Below are positions 18,201 to 27,587 of a DNA stretch of 64,000 nucleotides, piece by piece. How positions within the stretch are numbered: position 1 is the first letter of the stretch; every line of letters starts with the position of its first letter. A program made the position numbers and the translations under genes. Source of the stretch: Pseudomonas mangrovi (lineage in GTDB: Bacteria > Pseudomonadota > Gammaproteobacteria > Pseudomonadales > Pseudomonadaceae); NCBI RefSeq assembly GCF_003052585.1, contig NZ_QASN01000021.1, forward strand, positions 124,001 to 188,000, written 5' to 3'. The notes beneath the pieces were generated by a model. The model saw only the letters and a program-made list of their open reading frames with translations, ran no database searches and was not told the origin of the DNA.

Positions 18201-21200
18201 CAGCGTGTCATTGCCCTGGCCGCCCTGGAGCGTGCTCTCGCGCCATTCCCAAGGGTCATTGTTGGCGATGATGAGGTCGTCGCCGGCGCCGCCTTGCAGG
18301 GTGTCGTAGGCCTCGCCGATCAGGGTGTCGTTGCCCGCGCCGCCCATCAGCAGGCCCGAACCCTCGATCAGGTCATCCCCTGCCCCGCCATCCAGCTCGC
18401 CCGCGCCAAGCAGGTGATCGTTGCCGTCTTCGCCGAAGAACTGCCCGACCCCGGACAGGGTGTCCTCGCCGATACCGCCGAACAGCGTGCTCATGCCATC
18501 CATCGAGACCAGTACGTCGCTGCCCGCGCCGCCGTACAGCACGCCACCGCCACGAATCGAGTCGTTACCATCCCCGCCGTGCAGCTCTCCCTCGCCGACA
18601 AGGGTGTCATCACCCGCGCCGCCCAGGAGCATCCCGCTTCCCTCAATCAGGTCATGACCGGCGCCGCCGTCGAGCACACCACTGCCCAGCAGCGTGTCGT
18701 CACCCTCCCCACCCTCTAGCAGATTGGCGCCTTCGCCGGCATCGAGCAGATCATTGCCGGCACCGCCACGCAGGGTGTCATCGCCCTCGCCACCGTAGAG
18801 CGAGTCGTTGCCTGCACCGCCGTCGAGCAGATCGTCTCCGGCCCCACCGTGGAGCTGATCGTCGCCACCGTCACCGAACAGGCTGTCGTCGCCGGCCAGG
18901 CCATGCAGGGTGTCGTTTCCGTCAAGCCCGTGAATCAGGTTGGCCAGGCCGTTAGCCGTCACCAGATCGTCCAGATCGCTGGTTTGCAGAGTCAGCGCAT
19001 TGAGCTGCTCGGCACTCAGTGCGGTCGTCGCGCCCGACGGCTCGATGAAGCTCAGGCCACTCTTCGGCAAGTCCCCAAGAAAGAACGCCTGCAGCAGCAG
19101 CTCGCCTTCGGCGCCCGGATAGACCAGCACCAGGTCGTCACCCCGGCGGCGCATCTGCAGCTCGCTCAAGGCACCATCGGCCAGCACTATGCTGGTCTGC
19201 TCGGCGAAGTCGTCCCGAATCAGGTCACTGCCACCCGAGCGGCTGAAGACGTAGGTGTCGGCGCCCTCACCACCGAACAGGGTGTCGTCGCCGGCGCCGC
19301 CATCCAGCCAGTCATTGCCTTCGACGCCAACCAGCGAGTCGTTCCCGTCGCCGCCCCACAGGCTGTCGTCGCCGAGCCCGCCGATGAGCGTGTCCTGCCC
19401 CTCGCCGCCCAGAATGCTGTCGTCCCCGCCGAGGCCCTCTATCCAGTCGTCCCCGACACCGCCGTCCAGACTGTCGGCGCCGTCAAAGCCGTAGAGCTGA
19501 TCATTGCCGTCGCCGCCCCGCCCAGCTTCCTGCAGCAGCCGCTGCAGATCCCAGTGCTGGCCATCGGCAAAACGCACACCCTCGATAGCGCATTGCGCGT
19601 TCAGGGCACCGGTGCCTGCCTGGACCATGTCCAGCACCCGCACGCTGCCGCCCCCGGCGACCGCCACTATCAGGTCCCGGCCGTTGCTGCGCACCCGCAC
19701 GTCCGCCGGCACCACGTCATCCGCCAGATCGATGAAATCCTCGCCGCCACTATCGGCAAGGGTGTTGAAGCCGCTGTTGCGCGCCAACCGATAGACGTCG
19801 CTGGAATCCAGCCCAAGGTCGATCAGGCTGTTGTTGCCTTCCCCGACCACATAGAGGTCATCCCCGGCACCGCCACGCAGGCTGTCATTGCCTGCACCGC
19901 CAATCAGCGTCGAGCCACCCTCGTGGGCCCACAGCTGATCGGCGCCCTGGCCGCCCACCAGCGTCTGCCCCGCCTCGCTGGCAGCACGGACCAACGGCGT
20001 CTGCATGGTCTTCAGGAGTAACTCGTCGAAGCTGAATACCTGACCGTTGCCCAGGCGCACGCTGGAGATAGCCTCCGCCAGGCCGCCATGGATATAGATC
20101 TGCTCGGACTCGTTGAGGTGCAGCGCCACCACCGAGCCGCCCACCATATTGCTACGCAGCGAATCGAGGGAGGTCACGCCATTGAGCACCAGGGTGTTAT
20201 GCCCATCGGTATCTCGAATCTCGTCCCAGTACACCGGGCCGTTCGGGTCGATGTTCGCCTGGTGGGTCGCGTCCCCAGCCTCGAATACGTAGGTGTCGTC
20301 GCCCGCGCCACCGTCCATCATGTCGACCCCGGCGCCGCCTACGAGGGTGTCGCTGCCTTCACCACCGTTGAGCTGGTCATTGCCACTGCCACCCGCGAGC
20401 CAGTCATTACCGTCGCCACCCACCAGAATGTCATCGTCGGCGCCGCCGTACAGCCAGTCATCGCCGCCATTGCCCTGCAGTGTGTCGTTGCCCGCGCCGC
20501 CCAGGAGGGTGTCGTTGCCACCCTGATCTCCGGGCACATAAACGAAACTGGAGGAGCTTGCATCCTCGGCACCATCGCCGATCAAGTGGTCCGCGCCCTC
20601 GCCGCCGGAAATGAAATCATCGCCATGCATGCCATACACGTAATCATCGTCGGCACCGCCATAGAGCGTATCTTGGCCCTTGCTTCCGACAACGTAGTCA
20701 TCGCCTTCTCCGCCATAAACCAGGCTCCCCGGCGATTCTCGCCAATAGGGCGCGTTCAGCGGCTGGACAACCCAAGTCAGGGAGCCGGGCCGGCGGCTGA
20801 TCCCCCAGGAGAAACCGGTCATTTTTACTTCGTCGCCCGCCGGTGCCTGCCACACATAACTGGTGCTGCCCGGCCGGGCGAGGCCCGCGTCGCGGCCGGC
20901 GAAGATGTGGTCGTTACCCGCCCCGCCGATCAAGGTGTCGCGCCCGGCACCGCCGAAGAGCAGGTCATCGCCCGCGCCGCCATCGATCCAGTCGTCCCCG
21001 GCACCGCCCTCGATACCGTCGTTGCCGCCCAGACCGAGGATCACGTCAGCCCCCGCCGTGCCCAGCAGGATATCGGCCGCATCGGCCTCCACCCCGTCGG
21101 CGGCGTAGCCGGTCTCGCTGAAGACATAACCGCCGCCTTCGTTGACGCGCTTCTTGATATCGCCGGTGATGGTGGCACCAGGGGCAGGCGGCGGCTGATC

Positions 21201-22259
21201 CAGCAGGAAGATTCCCAACTGCCCCTGCTGCCACGCCTTGATTGATATGCTCCCCTGGTTCGCGCCCACTGCGCTCACGAGCAACTCAGTGGTCCCCAGC
21301 ACACCTCCCAGCCGAGTAACGCTGACAGTCCCATCGGCGGTCCGGTAAATGCTGCCGCCTTCTTCAGCAGCGTAGAGCTCGGTTAGCTGAGTCTCACCAA
21401 TCCAGACACTGCCATCGACATCTGAAATGACGTCATTGCCAAAATCACCGGAAAACTCATATCTGTCGTCACCCTCGCCGCCGAACAGAGCGTCATCTCC
21501 AGCCCCGCCAATCAGCAGATCCGCCCCGTTTCCGCCGGATAGCCAGTCGTTGCCCTGGCCGCCGCGCAGGGTATCCGCATCGTCATCGCCTTCCAGGATG
21601 TCATCACCCAGACCGCCCGAAAGCAGATCGTTGCCTACGCCGCCATACAACGTGTCATTCCCCTTCCCGCCGGCAATGGTGTCGTTGCCCGCGCCGCCAT
21701 ACAGCTCATCGTTCCCGGAGCTTTCCGGAATGACGTCATCGCCGTCGATGTAGTCGTCGCCGTCGCCACCATGGATGTAATCATCGCCATCACCGCCACG
21801 GAGCACGTCCTGTCCATCTCCACCGAAGATGAAGTCGTTGCCAGCCTGGCCATAGATGATGTCATCGCCGTCATCGCCCCTCAGGTCATCACCACCATCG
21901 CCGCCAAAGATGCGGTCGTCGCCCTCGCCGCCGGCAATCTGGTCCCTGTAGAGAAAGCCCAGCCAGCCGCCCTCGCCCCAAAGCGTTTCGTTCCCAGCCC
22001 CGCCTACCAACGACAGAGGATAAGGATGCGGCGTCTGGTCATGGGCATTGGTCATCAAGGGGTTCACATCACCGTTCCACCAGCCGGGATTGCTCTCGGT
22101 AAACCCTCTGCGCATTTCCGCAAAAAAGCTGTCCAGCGCCAGACGCAGTAGAGAACCCTGCAAACCGCCAATCGCGAACAATGCAGAATTGCTGACGGCC
22201 AGCGAAAGCTCGTTCAAGACCTCGACACTGTTGGTCGGCAACAGCGTGTTGTCGAACAC
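15282..22259 (-). CDS. Giant RTX (haemolysin-type calcium-binding) protein, main part after an in-frame amber
   Basis: A secreted RTX protein of 2325 residues, rich in GGxGxDxLx nonapeptides that fold into calcium-binding beta rolls. Residues 1 to about 80 are non-repetitive. RTX blocks then alternate with at least nine spacers resembling the haemolysin-type calcium-binding-related domain, with patterns such as VLRHFLG...[17 protein letters not shown]. The C-terminus ends [10 protein letters not shown], a typical type I secretion tail, so that signal is intact. The frame is continuous with the upstream 257-codon gene apart from one TAG (22278-22280). Translation from GTG at 22259 is possible, with AAGG and GAGG just upstream. 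Role (adhesin or toxin) unknown; no catalytic domain recognised. Confidence 0.85.
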   Translation of the reverse strand: MFDNTLLPTNSVEVLNELSLAVSNSALFAIGGLQGSLLRLALDSFFAEMRRGFTESNPGWWNGDVNPLMTNAHDQTPHPYPLSLVGGAGNETLWGEGGWLGFLYRDQIAGGEGDDRIFGGDGGDDLRGDDGDDIIYGQAGNDFIFGGDGQDVLRGGDGDDYIHGGDGDDYIDGDDVIPESSGNDELYGGAGNDTIAGGKGNDTLYGGVGNDLLSGGLGDDILEGDDDADTLRGGQGNDWLSGGNGADLLIGGAGDDALFGGEGDDRYEFSGDFGNDVISDVDGSVWIGETQLTELYAAEEGGSIYRTADGTVSVTRLGGVLGTTELLVSAVGANQGSISIKAWQQGQLGIFLLDQPPPAPGATITGDIKKRVNEGGGYVFSETGYAADGVEADAADILLGTAGADVILGLGGNDGIEGGAGDDWIDGGAGDDLLFGGAGRDTLIGGAGNDHIFAGRDAGLARPGSTSYVWQAPAGDEVKMTGFSWGISRRPGSLTWVVQPLNAPYWRESPGSLVYGGEGDDYVVGSKGQDTLYGGADDDYVYGMHGDDFISGGEGADHLIGDGAEDASSSSFVYVPGDQGGNDTLLGGAGNDTLQGNGGDDWLYGGADDDILVGGDGNDWLAGGSGNDQLNGGEGSDTLVGGAGVDMMDGGAGDDTYVFEAGDATHQANIDPNGPVYWDEIRDTDGHNTLVLNGVTSLDSLRSNMVGGSVVALHLNESEQIYIHGGLAEAISSVRLGNGQVFSFDELLLKTMQTPLVRAASEAGQTLVGGQGADQLWAHEGGSTLIGGAGNDSLRGGAGDDLYVVGEGNNSLIDLGLDSSDVYRLARNSGFNTLADSGGEDFIDLADDVVPADVRVRSNGRDLIVAVAGGGSVRVLDMVQAGTGALNAQCAIEGVRFADGQHWDLQRLLQEAGRGGDGNDQLYGFDGADSLDGGVGDDWIEGLGGDDSILGGEGQDTLIGGLGDDSLWGGDGNDSLVGVEGNDWLDGGAGDDTLFGGEGADTYVFSRSGGSDLIRDDFAEQTSIVLADGALSELQMRRRGDDLVLVYPGAEGELLLQAFFLGDLPKSGLSFIEPSGATTALSAEQLNALTLQTSDLDDLVTANGLANLIHGLDGNDTLHGLAGDDSLFGDGGDDQLHGGAGDDLLDGGAGNDSLYGGEGDDTLRGGAGNDLLDAGEGANLLEGGEGDDTLLGSGVLDGGAGHDLIEGSGMLLGGAGDDTLVGEGELHGGDGNDSIRGGGVLYGGAGSDVLVSMDGMSTLFGGIGEDTLSGVGQFFGEDGNDHLLGAGELDGGAGDDLIEGSGLLMGGAGNDTLIGEAYDTLQGGAGDDLIIANNDPWEWRESTLQGGQGNDTLHGSFAENTYLFDLGDGHDLIIERRADQAWSNVEPGFDRLIFGAGVQADELSYHRRGLDLVVEHTNGTDSIRVQNWFREPTEHFKIDLFVFADGSELAASEIESRVLYHGSSGADTLLGYRDSDETMRLGDGNDQAWGRGGSDVLHGENGDDYLSGDAGNDSLFGGAGNDQLIGGAGDDFLAGGAGNDRYVYRPGDGKDVIDNRGGGNDGLFFSGGIGEDRLGFTRDGDDLLILVDGDAEQAVRVLGHFLGGDRAIAYVQPDGGYMLSAERIAQIIAAGSVPGGFDALMEGTAAGEQLLGSQGRDLMRGLAGNDTLFGMAGNDLLEGGDGNDYLSGGNGSQQGSGADTLLGGAGNDTLDGEDGDDELAGGAGDDRYYYRAGGGRDVIDNAGGGFDGAFFIGIDRSRLSFHQDGDDLLILVDGDSAQQVRVLRHFLGSEHALDYVQPDGGNYLTAAQIAGLLTALPGAGQPGGGEPGGGTPGDGNEPPVAGLGGDDLLTGSTGSDILVGGAGNDTLVGGSGNDLLLGGVGDDVYRYSAGQDVIQEQGGNDVLHFTNGITFNQVASGLMKSGNDLILPVNGSTANQVTLRDYFLGGDALVESITFETGGQLTAAQIFGAFGLAIPAPAAAFDAQVQGSSGDDAALVGTNGRDLLQGFNGNDVLSGGAGNDRLEGGNGNDTLMGGQGNDALLGGRGDDVYVFAAGGGQDVIDNAGGGFDTLRFEGIAFNQVSSGLMRSGNDLVLRVSGGTDQVTIRNWFLGGDNVVDVITFASGGQLTAAQLFGAFGVANPDPLGSPAYANLPDERSFGNLVAGQAAGHTILGSSDADLIDGGAGNDTLVGGRGNDYLMGGDGSDTYRFALGDGQDVINNLSNSPDDNDVLAFDGIGRDSLWLSREGDSLVIDVTGSEDRVTVQDWYVAPAQRLDSIQAGGSVLYASQVDSLVEAMAAFGAPSGGELALSQSQREQLELVVAANWQ
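15580..21945. repeat. Long array of degenerate tandem coding repeats (RTX)
   Basis: The plus strand shows runs of about 27 bp such as GTCGTTGCCG-CCGCC, i.e. codons for GGxGxDxLx read on the minus strand. Copies diverge and are broken into blocks by spacer domains. This is protein-coding repetition, prone to recombination and to assembly collapse. Edges are approximate. Confidence 0.8.
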
Positions 22260-22277
22260 ACCCTCGACCTTGCCGGT

Positions 22278-23051
22278 CTAGATAGAGACCACGACCTTGT
22301 ACTTCGCGTCAGGCAGCTCATGAACCCGATACTTCTCGGACAGGTCGTTGCCGTACAGGTCCTCCCCCTCGTAGTCGGATAGCCGCTTGCCAAAGATTTC
22401 CGATCCGAACACCGCAACGAATCCAGCCCAGAAGCCGGACGTCAGCAGCGTTTCCATCAAGTTCGCGGGGGTAAGCCGGTACTCCGAGAACAGGCTGGCC
22501 AATGCGTTCCCGGTATGTTCAATGACGAGCTCCGGTATGACGGTCTCTATGGGCTCACCTACCAGCTCATAGACTTCCGCCGCCTGTGCCATGCCGCTGG
22601 TGAGCATATGCAAGCCGCTGAGAAACTGGCCGGGAAAATACCCGGAGACATCATTGCCGCCGTCCCGCTGCCAACCGAACTTCCACGCATCATGGGCGGA
22701 GTTGAACATTTGTTCTCGGTCTAGGTAGCCAGACTTCCCCGCTGCGACATACTGCTCGACATAGAGAAGGCTCTCCTTCGCCACTTTTTGCGACATGTAG
22801 TAGACGCCGGGATACTCTCCTTCCGGCAGTAACTGTTGAAGCAAAGTATTGGCTACGAAAGCGGTGCCCCCCAACCCTTCACTAAACGTAGCAATCTGTG
22901 CCTGCTCCAACGACTGGGCGTTACCTGTCATGGCATAAAGTGCCATGTAGTAGCCACCTCGATCACCCCTAACCAAGTAACTATCCAGATATTTTAGCTC
23001 CGCATCTGTCAGCGGAAGATTATCTTGCTTCTCAAAATTATAGTCCGACAT
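22278..23051 (-). CDS. N-terminal segment of the RTX protein, ended by an in-frame TAG
   Basis: A 257-residue acidic protein that begins MSDYNFEKQDNLPLTDAEL and ends DAKYKVVVSI-stop. It has no RTX repeats, no signal peptide and no C-terminal type I secretion signal. I recognise no enzyme motif; the sequence is mainly helical, with aromatic-rich stretches such as SGFWAGFVAVFGSEIFGKRL. The same frame continues after TAG as TGKVEG and then the 2325-residue RTX gene, so this probably was the N-terminal domain of one protein of about 2589 residues. If the amber is real and not read through, this piece would stay in the cytoplasm. Confidence 0.7.
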   Translation of the reverse strand: MSDYNFEKQDNLPLTDAELKYLDSYLVRGDRGGYYMALYAMTGNAQSLEQAQIATFSEGLGGTAFVANTLLQQLLPEGEYPGVYYMSQKVAKESLLYVEQYVAAGKSGYLDREQMFNSAHDAWKFGWQRDGGNDVSGYFPGQFLSGLHMLTSGMAQAAEVYELVGEPIETVIPELVIEHTGNALASLFSEYRLTPANLMETLLTSGFWAGFVAVFGSEIFGKRLSDYEGEDLYGNDLSEKYRVHELPDAKYKVVVSI

Positions 23052-23063
23052 AAAAATCCTTTT

Positions 23064-23864
23064 TTAATTATCCATGAAACTTTCAAACAAGCGCTTCGCA
23101 GGCGGAAGAATATCAGCCCAGCTCTCTACGTCACGCGAGCCTATACCGACCCTAACAAATCGCCCCCCCACAGAAAACATACCCCAGCAACTATCGCCTT
23201 TGCACTTAATCTTAAAATACTCCCCCCCTTCGCTACCGATATAGACATACCCGCCGCCATCCCACTGCTGAACACACCCTTCGGCGTCCGGCCCGGCTAG
23301 AATCTCCTTGTCAACACAATCATATCTCGCATATTGATCCAAACCGTGGCGCTTACCCACGTATACATACTGCCCACTTTTAGGATTAACACCTATGCTC
23401 TTGTCAACAATGCTGTCTTCAAACATCTCACCCCACATTGACATAATAAATCGCCCCAACCGCTTGGACTCGGGATCATCAGAGCGAGGCGCATTTTTGG
23501 GGACCGGGCGCGGCCCCGGCAATTCGAACAGAATGGCTACTTCATTAAGCTCGCCCTGCCTGTCGCGACGCGTCATGCTCATCTCGACATATTCACGCGG
23601 AATTTTCAGACGCAAAGCGGGCCACTCCCTGAAGCTGCGGATATCCGTGCCAGTCTTCCTTGCCGGCCAATCCACAATCAGATAGTCCCCCTCGAACCCG
23701 CCATTAGCGCCCAGAGAACGATTGACCGGCGTTCCCCCGCCTTTATTCCAGGTAGTGGAAATCATTGCCAAAGCCCCCAGCAACCAGAGCACCCCGCCAA
23801 CAATCAGCACGATCTTGAGTTTTCCCCACGCACTTCCTGTACTAGCCACTCCCACCCCCATCAA
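23064..23864 (-). CDS. Unrecognised membrane-anchored protein
   Basis: A 266-residue protein with one membrane helix at about residues 17-37 (LKIVLIVGGVLWLLGALAM) and a large C-terminal domain that is probably periplasmic. That domain holds four cysteines in two pairs (YDCVDKE...EGCVQQ and KCKGDSCWG), which could form disulfides, and a beta-rich GGGYVYIGSEGGEYFKIK stretch. I recognise no family. It lies 12 bp upstream of the RTX N-terminal gene on the same strand, in DNA clearly richer in A+T than its surroundings. An accessory or immunity role for the RTX protein is a guess from position only. Confidence 0.65.
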   Translation of the reverse strand: MMGVGVASTGSAWGKLKIVLIVGGVLWLLGALAMISTTWNKGGGTPVNRSLGANGGFEGDYLIVDWPARKTGTDIRSFREWPALRLKIPREYVEMSMTRRDRQGELNEVAILFELPGPRPVPKNAPRSDDPESKRLGRFIMSMWGEMFEDSIVDKSIGVNPKSGQYVYVGKRHGLDQYARYDCVDKEILAGPDAEGCVQQWDGGGYVYIGSEGGEYFKIKCKGDSCWGMFSVGGRFVRVGIGSRDVESWADILPPAKRLFESFMDN

Positions 23865-23886
23865 CTAATAAACACAAAAGGGAACG

Positions 23887-23917
23887 GATTTATTTTCGAT
23901 CTCCGCAAAAATAAATC
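23887..23917. repeat. AT-rich perfect hairpin
   Basis: GATTTATTTT/AAAATAAATC is a perfect 10-bp inverted repeat with an 11-base centre, in the 86-bp gap between the two unrecognised membrane protein genes. The stem is nearly all A/T, so it is a weak terminator; it may be a protein-binding site or a relic. Confidence 0.45.
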
Positions 23918-23950
23918 TGCTCTTCCCCCCCCATTCTAAGGCGTTTCCCT

Positions 23951-24703
23951 TTAGGGCTTTCCCGAGACATATTTTTCCCCATCAAAAAGGAATGCTTTCT
24001 CTATGATTCTTGATCTATCGGTATTACCGCCATGAAGTACCAGTACGATTCGATTCCTTCTGCCAAGACGGTTGTTGCCGATCTCGAGGAAGTCTGTGCG
24101 GCCTCGATTTCTTAGGGCTTCGAAAGTCTCCTGCAATCGCCTAGTGGCTCCCGCCGGGACGCTTATGGAAAGTTCCTTATGATCCGAGTTGCGCAGCAGG
24201 TACACATCGTCAACCGGGCGACCGACTATGATTTTCTCGTAGACTGAAGTGACATCGGAGTCTTCTCTGTCAATTTGCTTGCTACCTGCCCAACGAGAAA
24301 GTGGAAATATCGCCACCGACAAGGCAAGCAACAGAATCCATTGCGTAATTGCCTGTCGCTTGGATTGTCTGCCGAACCGGGTGACTGCCACAGGCGTAGA
24401 GAACGCCAGTATCAATCCGGCTATGCTGGCGAGGGTGGAGAGCGAGGAAATGATACCTCCCACCCACGAAACCATTGGTGCTGAAGAATATCCAGAGATG
24501 CCAAGCTGCCCCTTGTATCCTCCCAGTAGATATATAGAACCGAGTAGCAGTCCGGTTACTAGTGCAAATATAGCTGGAACTATTAGTCCGCTCCTGCACT
24601 CTGCTACTTCTCCATTAATGGCTTCTTTCTTGTACAGCCTTACCAGATAAATTGCTGCAATCAAGAGAAACACCCATGCAGCCAAGCACCAAAAAAAACT
24701 CAT
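23951..24703 (-). CDS. Unrecognised multi-pass membrane protein
   Basis: A 250-residue protein with four hydrophobic segments (about residues 2-22, 41-62, 78-103 and 120-137), then a hydrophilic C-terminal domain of about 110 residues with VYEKIIVGRPVDDVYLLR and GNNRLGRRNRIVLVLHGG. No family recognised. Codon use is less GC-biased than in neighbouring core genes. It lies between the glycosyltransferase and the second unrecognised protein on the same strand, within the type I secretion locus. Confidence 0.6.
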   Translation of the reverse strand: MSFFWCLAAWVFLLIAAIYLVRLYKKEAINGEVAECRSGLIVPAIFALVTGLLLGSIYLLGGYKGQLGISGYSSAPMVSWVGGIISSLSTLASIAGLILAFSTPVAVTRFGRQSKRQAITQWILLLALSVAIFPLSRWAGSKQIDREDSDVTSVYEKIIVGRPVDDVYLLRNSDHKELSISVPAGATRRLQETFEALRNRGRTDFLEIGNNRLGRRNRIVLVLHGGNTDRSRIIEKAFLFDGEKYVSGKP

Positions 24704-24889
24704 AGCGGCGCCACTTTTCTTTCACAAGAATTAATTTTCTTAAGCGAACATGCGACCACAAGGGGAGCAGCTTTATTTTTGATATCGATACAGGCACTTA
24801 TTGCACTAGCCATTCCTAACCCCACCCATTAATCACTTGAAGCCCGCCCCAACTAATTCAGAGCATCTCTACCGCACACTCTCTTCCCA
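24704..24889. other. AT-rich gap with no intact gene; contains a gene-start relic
   Basis: The 186 bp hold no convincing coding frame. Within them 24793-24835 resembles, at about 20 of 24 positions over its best part, the start region of the membrane protein gene at 23864 (23829-23875), including the shared string ACTAGCCA. This looks like a decayed copy of that gene's 5' end. The rest shows nothing I can assign. Confidence 0.4.
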
Positions 24890-26131
24890 CTAAACACTCA
24901 CCGAACTTTCGGGGGTCAACTGCATATGCCCCGGCCCAATACCGAGGCATTCCAGATAACCCGCAATGCCCCTTTCAATCGAGTACGCCCCCGCCGTTTG
25001 CGCCGCTCTTGCACGCAGTGGCCGATAGCTTTCCGGCCGCGCCAATACGTCGAGCAGTTGCCGGGCGATCAGGGAACTATCAAAGAAGTCGACCAACAGG
25101 CCGTTATCCCCGTGCCGGATCACTTCTCGTACTGGCGCCGTATCCGACCCCACTACCAGGCAGCCGCCGGCCATGGCCTCGAGCAGCGACCAGGAAAGAA
25201 CGAAGGGATAGGTCAGATACAAATGCACCATCGATACCTGCAGAACCCGCAGATAGTCCTCGTAGGCAAGCTTGCCGAGGAAGTGGACGCGACCCTGATC
25301 GAGCGGGTGCTCCGCCAAAAGCTTCTCCCGCCAGTTGGCGGCCCCCTTGGGTCTGGAGCCGTAGCTGACGCCATCGCCGCCCACCACCAATACCTGGCAA
25401 TTCGGGTGCCCGCGCAGCACCTCGGGCAGTGCGCGCATGAAACTGTGGAAGCCGCGATAGGGCTCCAGGTTGCGCGCCACGTAGGTAATGATCGGATCAC
25501 CAGCCCGCAGCACTCGGCCATCCGGCAGGCGCAGGCTGGCGCTGGGGTCGGGCCGCAGTCGGTGGGTAGCCACACCTTCGTGCAACACGCGGATGCGCTC
25601 ACGATAGGCCGCCGGGTGCAGGCTGTGCTGCCAGTGGGTCGGCGCGATGCCGAGGTCGCAATTTTCCAAATTGAGCAGGTGCAAGGCGTTGCGGCTGTGC
25701 ACGCTCGCGGCGCCGTTGAGCTCCAGGGGAAACTCCGGGTCGAAGCCGGCATCCGCCCCCTGGGTGCGATAGTAGTACTCGCAGAAATGGATCAGCCGGA
25801 CGCCGGAGAACGCCTCCTTGACGTAGAGGCTCTCGCCCCAGCCGGGGTGGGCGACCACCACATCCGGTCGATAGCCCTTGGACTTCAGCTCCAGCAACAG
25901 CCGCAGAACCTGCTGGCCATGCAGTACGGCGTCCTCGAAGGTCCGTGCGTAGGGGTGGGTCTGGCTGCTGACCCCGCGGTGCGGCTTGTAACGCAGCAGG
26001 CGCACGCCTGCCAGGCCGGGCGCACGCTCACGGCCTATCGCCAGCACTTCCACGTCCGAACGGCCCGCCAGATGCCCGGCAATATGCCGGAACTGACCGG
26101 GGAAATTCTGATGGATGAACAAGACTTTCAT
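24890..26131 (-). CDS. Glycosyltransferase family 4 (GT-B fold)
   Basis: Transfers a sugar from a nucleotide donor; acceptor unknown. It has 413 residues. The N-terminal Rossmann domain starts MKVLFIHQNFPGQFRHIA; the C-terminal Glyco_trans_1 domain spans about residues 210-380, with the donor-binding LSWSLLEAMAGGCLVVGSD (the E-x(7)-E region) near residue 315. No membrane segment is seen, so it is cytoplasmic. It follows the HlyD-like gene by 46 bp in the same operon, suggesting that the exported RTX protein or a surface polymer is glycosylated. Confidence 0.88.
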   Translation of the reverse strand: MKVLFIHQNFPGQFRHIAGHLAGRSDVEVLAIGRERAPGLAGVRLLRYKPHRGVSSQTHPYARTFEDAVLHGQQVLRLLLELKSKGYRPDVVVAHPGWGESLYVKEAFSGVRLIHFCEYYYRTQGADAGFDPEFPLELNGAASVHSRNALHLLNLENCDLGIAPTHWQHSLHPAAYRERIRVLHEGVATHRLRPDPSASLRLPDGRVLRAGDPIITYVARNLEPYRGFHSFMRALPEVLRGHPNCQVLVVGGDGVSYGSRPKGAANWREKLLAEHPLDQGRVHFLGKLAYEDYLRVLQVSMVHLYLTYPFVLSWSLLEAMAGGCLVVGSDTAPVREVIRHGDNGLLVDFFDSSLIARQLLDVLARPESYRPLRARAAQTAGAYSIERGIAGYLECLGIGPGHMQLTPESSVSV

Positions 26132-26177
26132 GACCGTCCTTGCGTTACTCCAGATGTGTGGCCCGCCTGCAGCGGCT

Positions 26178-27587
26178 CTACCTCTCGCTCAAGCTTTCCC
26201 TGGCGTACTGCTGCAGCGGGCTCAGGAAGTAATCGATGACCTTGCGCCGGTCCGTCTTCACTTCCGCCCTCACCGCCATACCGGGGGAAAGCGCGATTTC
26301 ATTACCCCCCACCTGCAGGCTGGTTTCCTTCAACTGAATTCGCGCGCTATAGACCAGGCCCAGTCTTTCGTCCTCGATGGCGTCGTTGGAGATGCTCACG
26401 ACGGTGCCGTGGACCACGCCGTACTTGGTGAAGGTGAAAGTCTCAACCTTGATCTCCACCTCCTGCCCCGGCCGGACGAAGCCGATGTCCTTGTTTTCCA
26501 GCAGCGCCTCGACCTCCACCGGCTGATCGCTGGGCACCAGGACCATGAGTGGCTGAGCTTCGGTGACGACGCCGCCCTGGGTGTGGATGGCCAGTTGCTG
26601 GACAGTGCCGTCCACCGGCGCAGTCAAGCGCCGCAAGCCGTCGCGCTGTTCGGCCTTTTTCAGTTCCTGCCTGAGTGCCGAGACACGCTGCGCAGCCTCG
26701 TTCTGCAGATCGAGCATGGCTCGTCGTGTCTGTGCCAGCACGCTCTCCCGCTGACGCAATGCAGCATTGCGTGCGGCGCCCAGCTCACGCACCCGCGCCA
26801 ACTGAATTTCCAGTTCGCGCTCCTGATCCAGCCGCTGTTGTTCCTTCTCCAGCCATGCATGTCTGGCGACATAGGCCTTGTCCAGCAGGCGCTTGTAGTC
26901 GGCCGCCAGCTGCCGGGTGATCGGCAGCGAGTCCCGCAACTTGGCCACCAGGGCCTGCGCTGCCTGGATCTCGGCCTCGCGCTGCTCGACGGCCGCATCG
27001 CTCTGGGCCAGCGCGCTGCTCAACTCCAGATACTGGCCTTGCAGCCAGCGCTGGGCGGAGAGCAACTGGTCTGCCGGAAGATCGGCGATGGCAGGAAGGA
27101 TGGGCTCGCTTTGATCCTGGATGGCGAGCAACAGAGCCGCCGCGCGGGCCTCGTCGATGCGCGCCGCCAGCAGATCGCTGCGCAGGCGTTCCAGGTCGGC
27201 GCCGGTCTGGCTGGCGTCCAGCTCTACCAGCAGCTCACCGGCCCTGACCCGCTGTCCGTCGTGAACATGGATCGCCTTCACCACCGCCACTTCGCTGGGC
27301 TGGATGATCTTGCTGCGACCACTGGGCACGATCTTGCCGCTTGCCGTGGCGACCACATCGATCTCGCCTACACAGGCCCATACCAGCGCCAAGGCGAGAA
27401 ACAGCATGATTGTCCACTGGATGATCCGCGGCGCCGGATGCACCGGTGCCTCCTGCAGCGCCAGTGCCGCCGGCAGAAACTGCACTTCATGCTGCAGCCG
27501 CGCGGGAGCGTCCATTGACTTGCGTTGGCGCCACGAATGTCGCCACGCCTGGCGGTAGCGATTCATCAGCTCGCGCCGAGCGCTCAT
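26178..27587 (-). CDS. HlyD-family type I secretion adaptor (membrane fusion protein)
   Basis: Links the ABC exporter to an outer-membrane TolC-type channel. It has 469 residues: a cytoplasmic N-terminus, one membrane helix at about 57-76 (WTIMLFLALALVWAC), a lipoyl-like half (IHVHDGQRVRAGELLVELD), a long coiled-coil hairpin (about 120-330) and the second lipoyl/beta-barrel part (DGTVQQLAIHTQGGVV). Length and order match HlyD/PrtE proteins. It overlaps the upstream exporter gene by 4 bp. No TolC-like gene is in the window, so a channel encoded elsewhere must serve. Confidence 0.93.
   Translation of the reverse strand: MSARRELMNRYRQAWRHSWRQRKSMDAPARLQHEVQFLPAALALQEAPVHPAPRIIQWTIMLFLALALVWACVGEIDVVATASGKIVPSGRSKIIQPSEVAVVKAIHVHDGQRVRAGELLVELDASQTGADLERLRSDLLAARIDEARAAALLLAIQDQSEPILPAIADLPADQLLSAQRWLQGQYLELSSALAQSDAAVEQREAEIQAAQALVAKLRDSLPITRQLAADYKRLLDKAYVARHAWLEKEQQRLDQERELEIQLARVRELGAARNAALRQRESVLAQTRRAMLDLQNEAAQRVSALRQELKKAEQRDGLRRLTAPVDGTVQQLAIHTQGGVVTEAQPLMVLVPSDQPVEVEALLENKDIGFVRPGQEVEIKVETFTFTKYGVVHGTVVSISNDAIEDERLGLVYSARIQLKETSLQVGGNEIALSPGMAVRAEVKTDRRKVIDYFLSPLQQYARESLSER

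Noticed and set aside
17313..21245. Long plus-strand open frames (390-470 codons) opposite the RTX gene
   Set aside because: They mirror the RTX repeats on the other strand, have no start signals or recognisable domains, and arise from the codon bias of GGxGxDxLx repeats.
15580..21945. Regular short repeats considered as a CRISPR array or minisatellite
   Set aside because: The period matches multiples of 27 bp and every unit codes for a nonapeptide in one open frame; there are no unique spacers of constant length.
22278..22280. TAG considered as a pyrrolysine codon or a programmed recoding site
   Set aside because: No pyl genes or recoding signal are seen, and pseudomonads are not known to use pyrrolysine. 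A nonsense change or restart is simpler.
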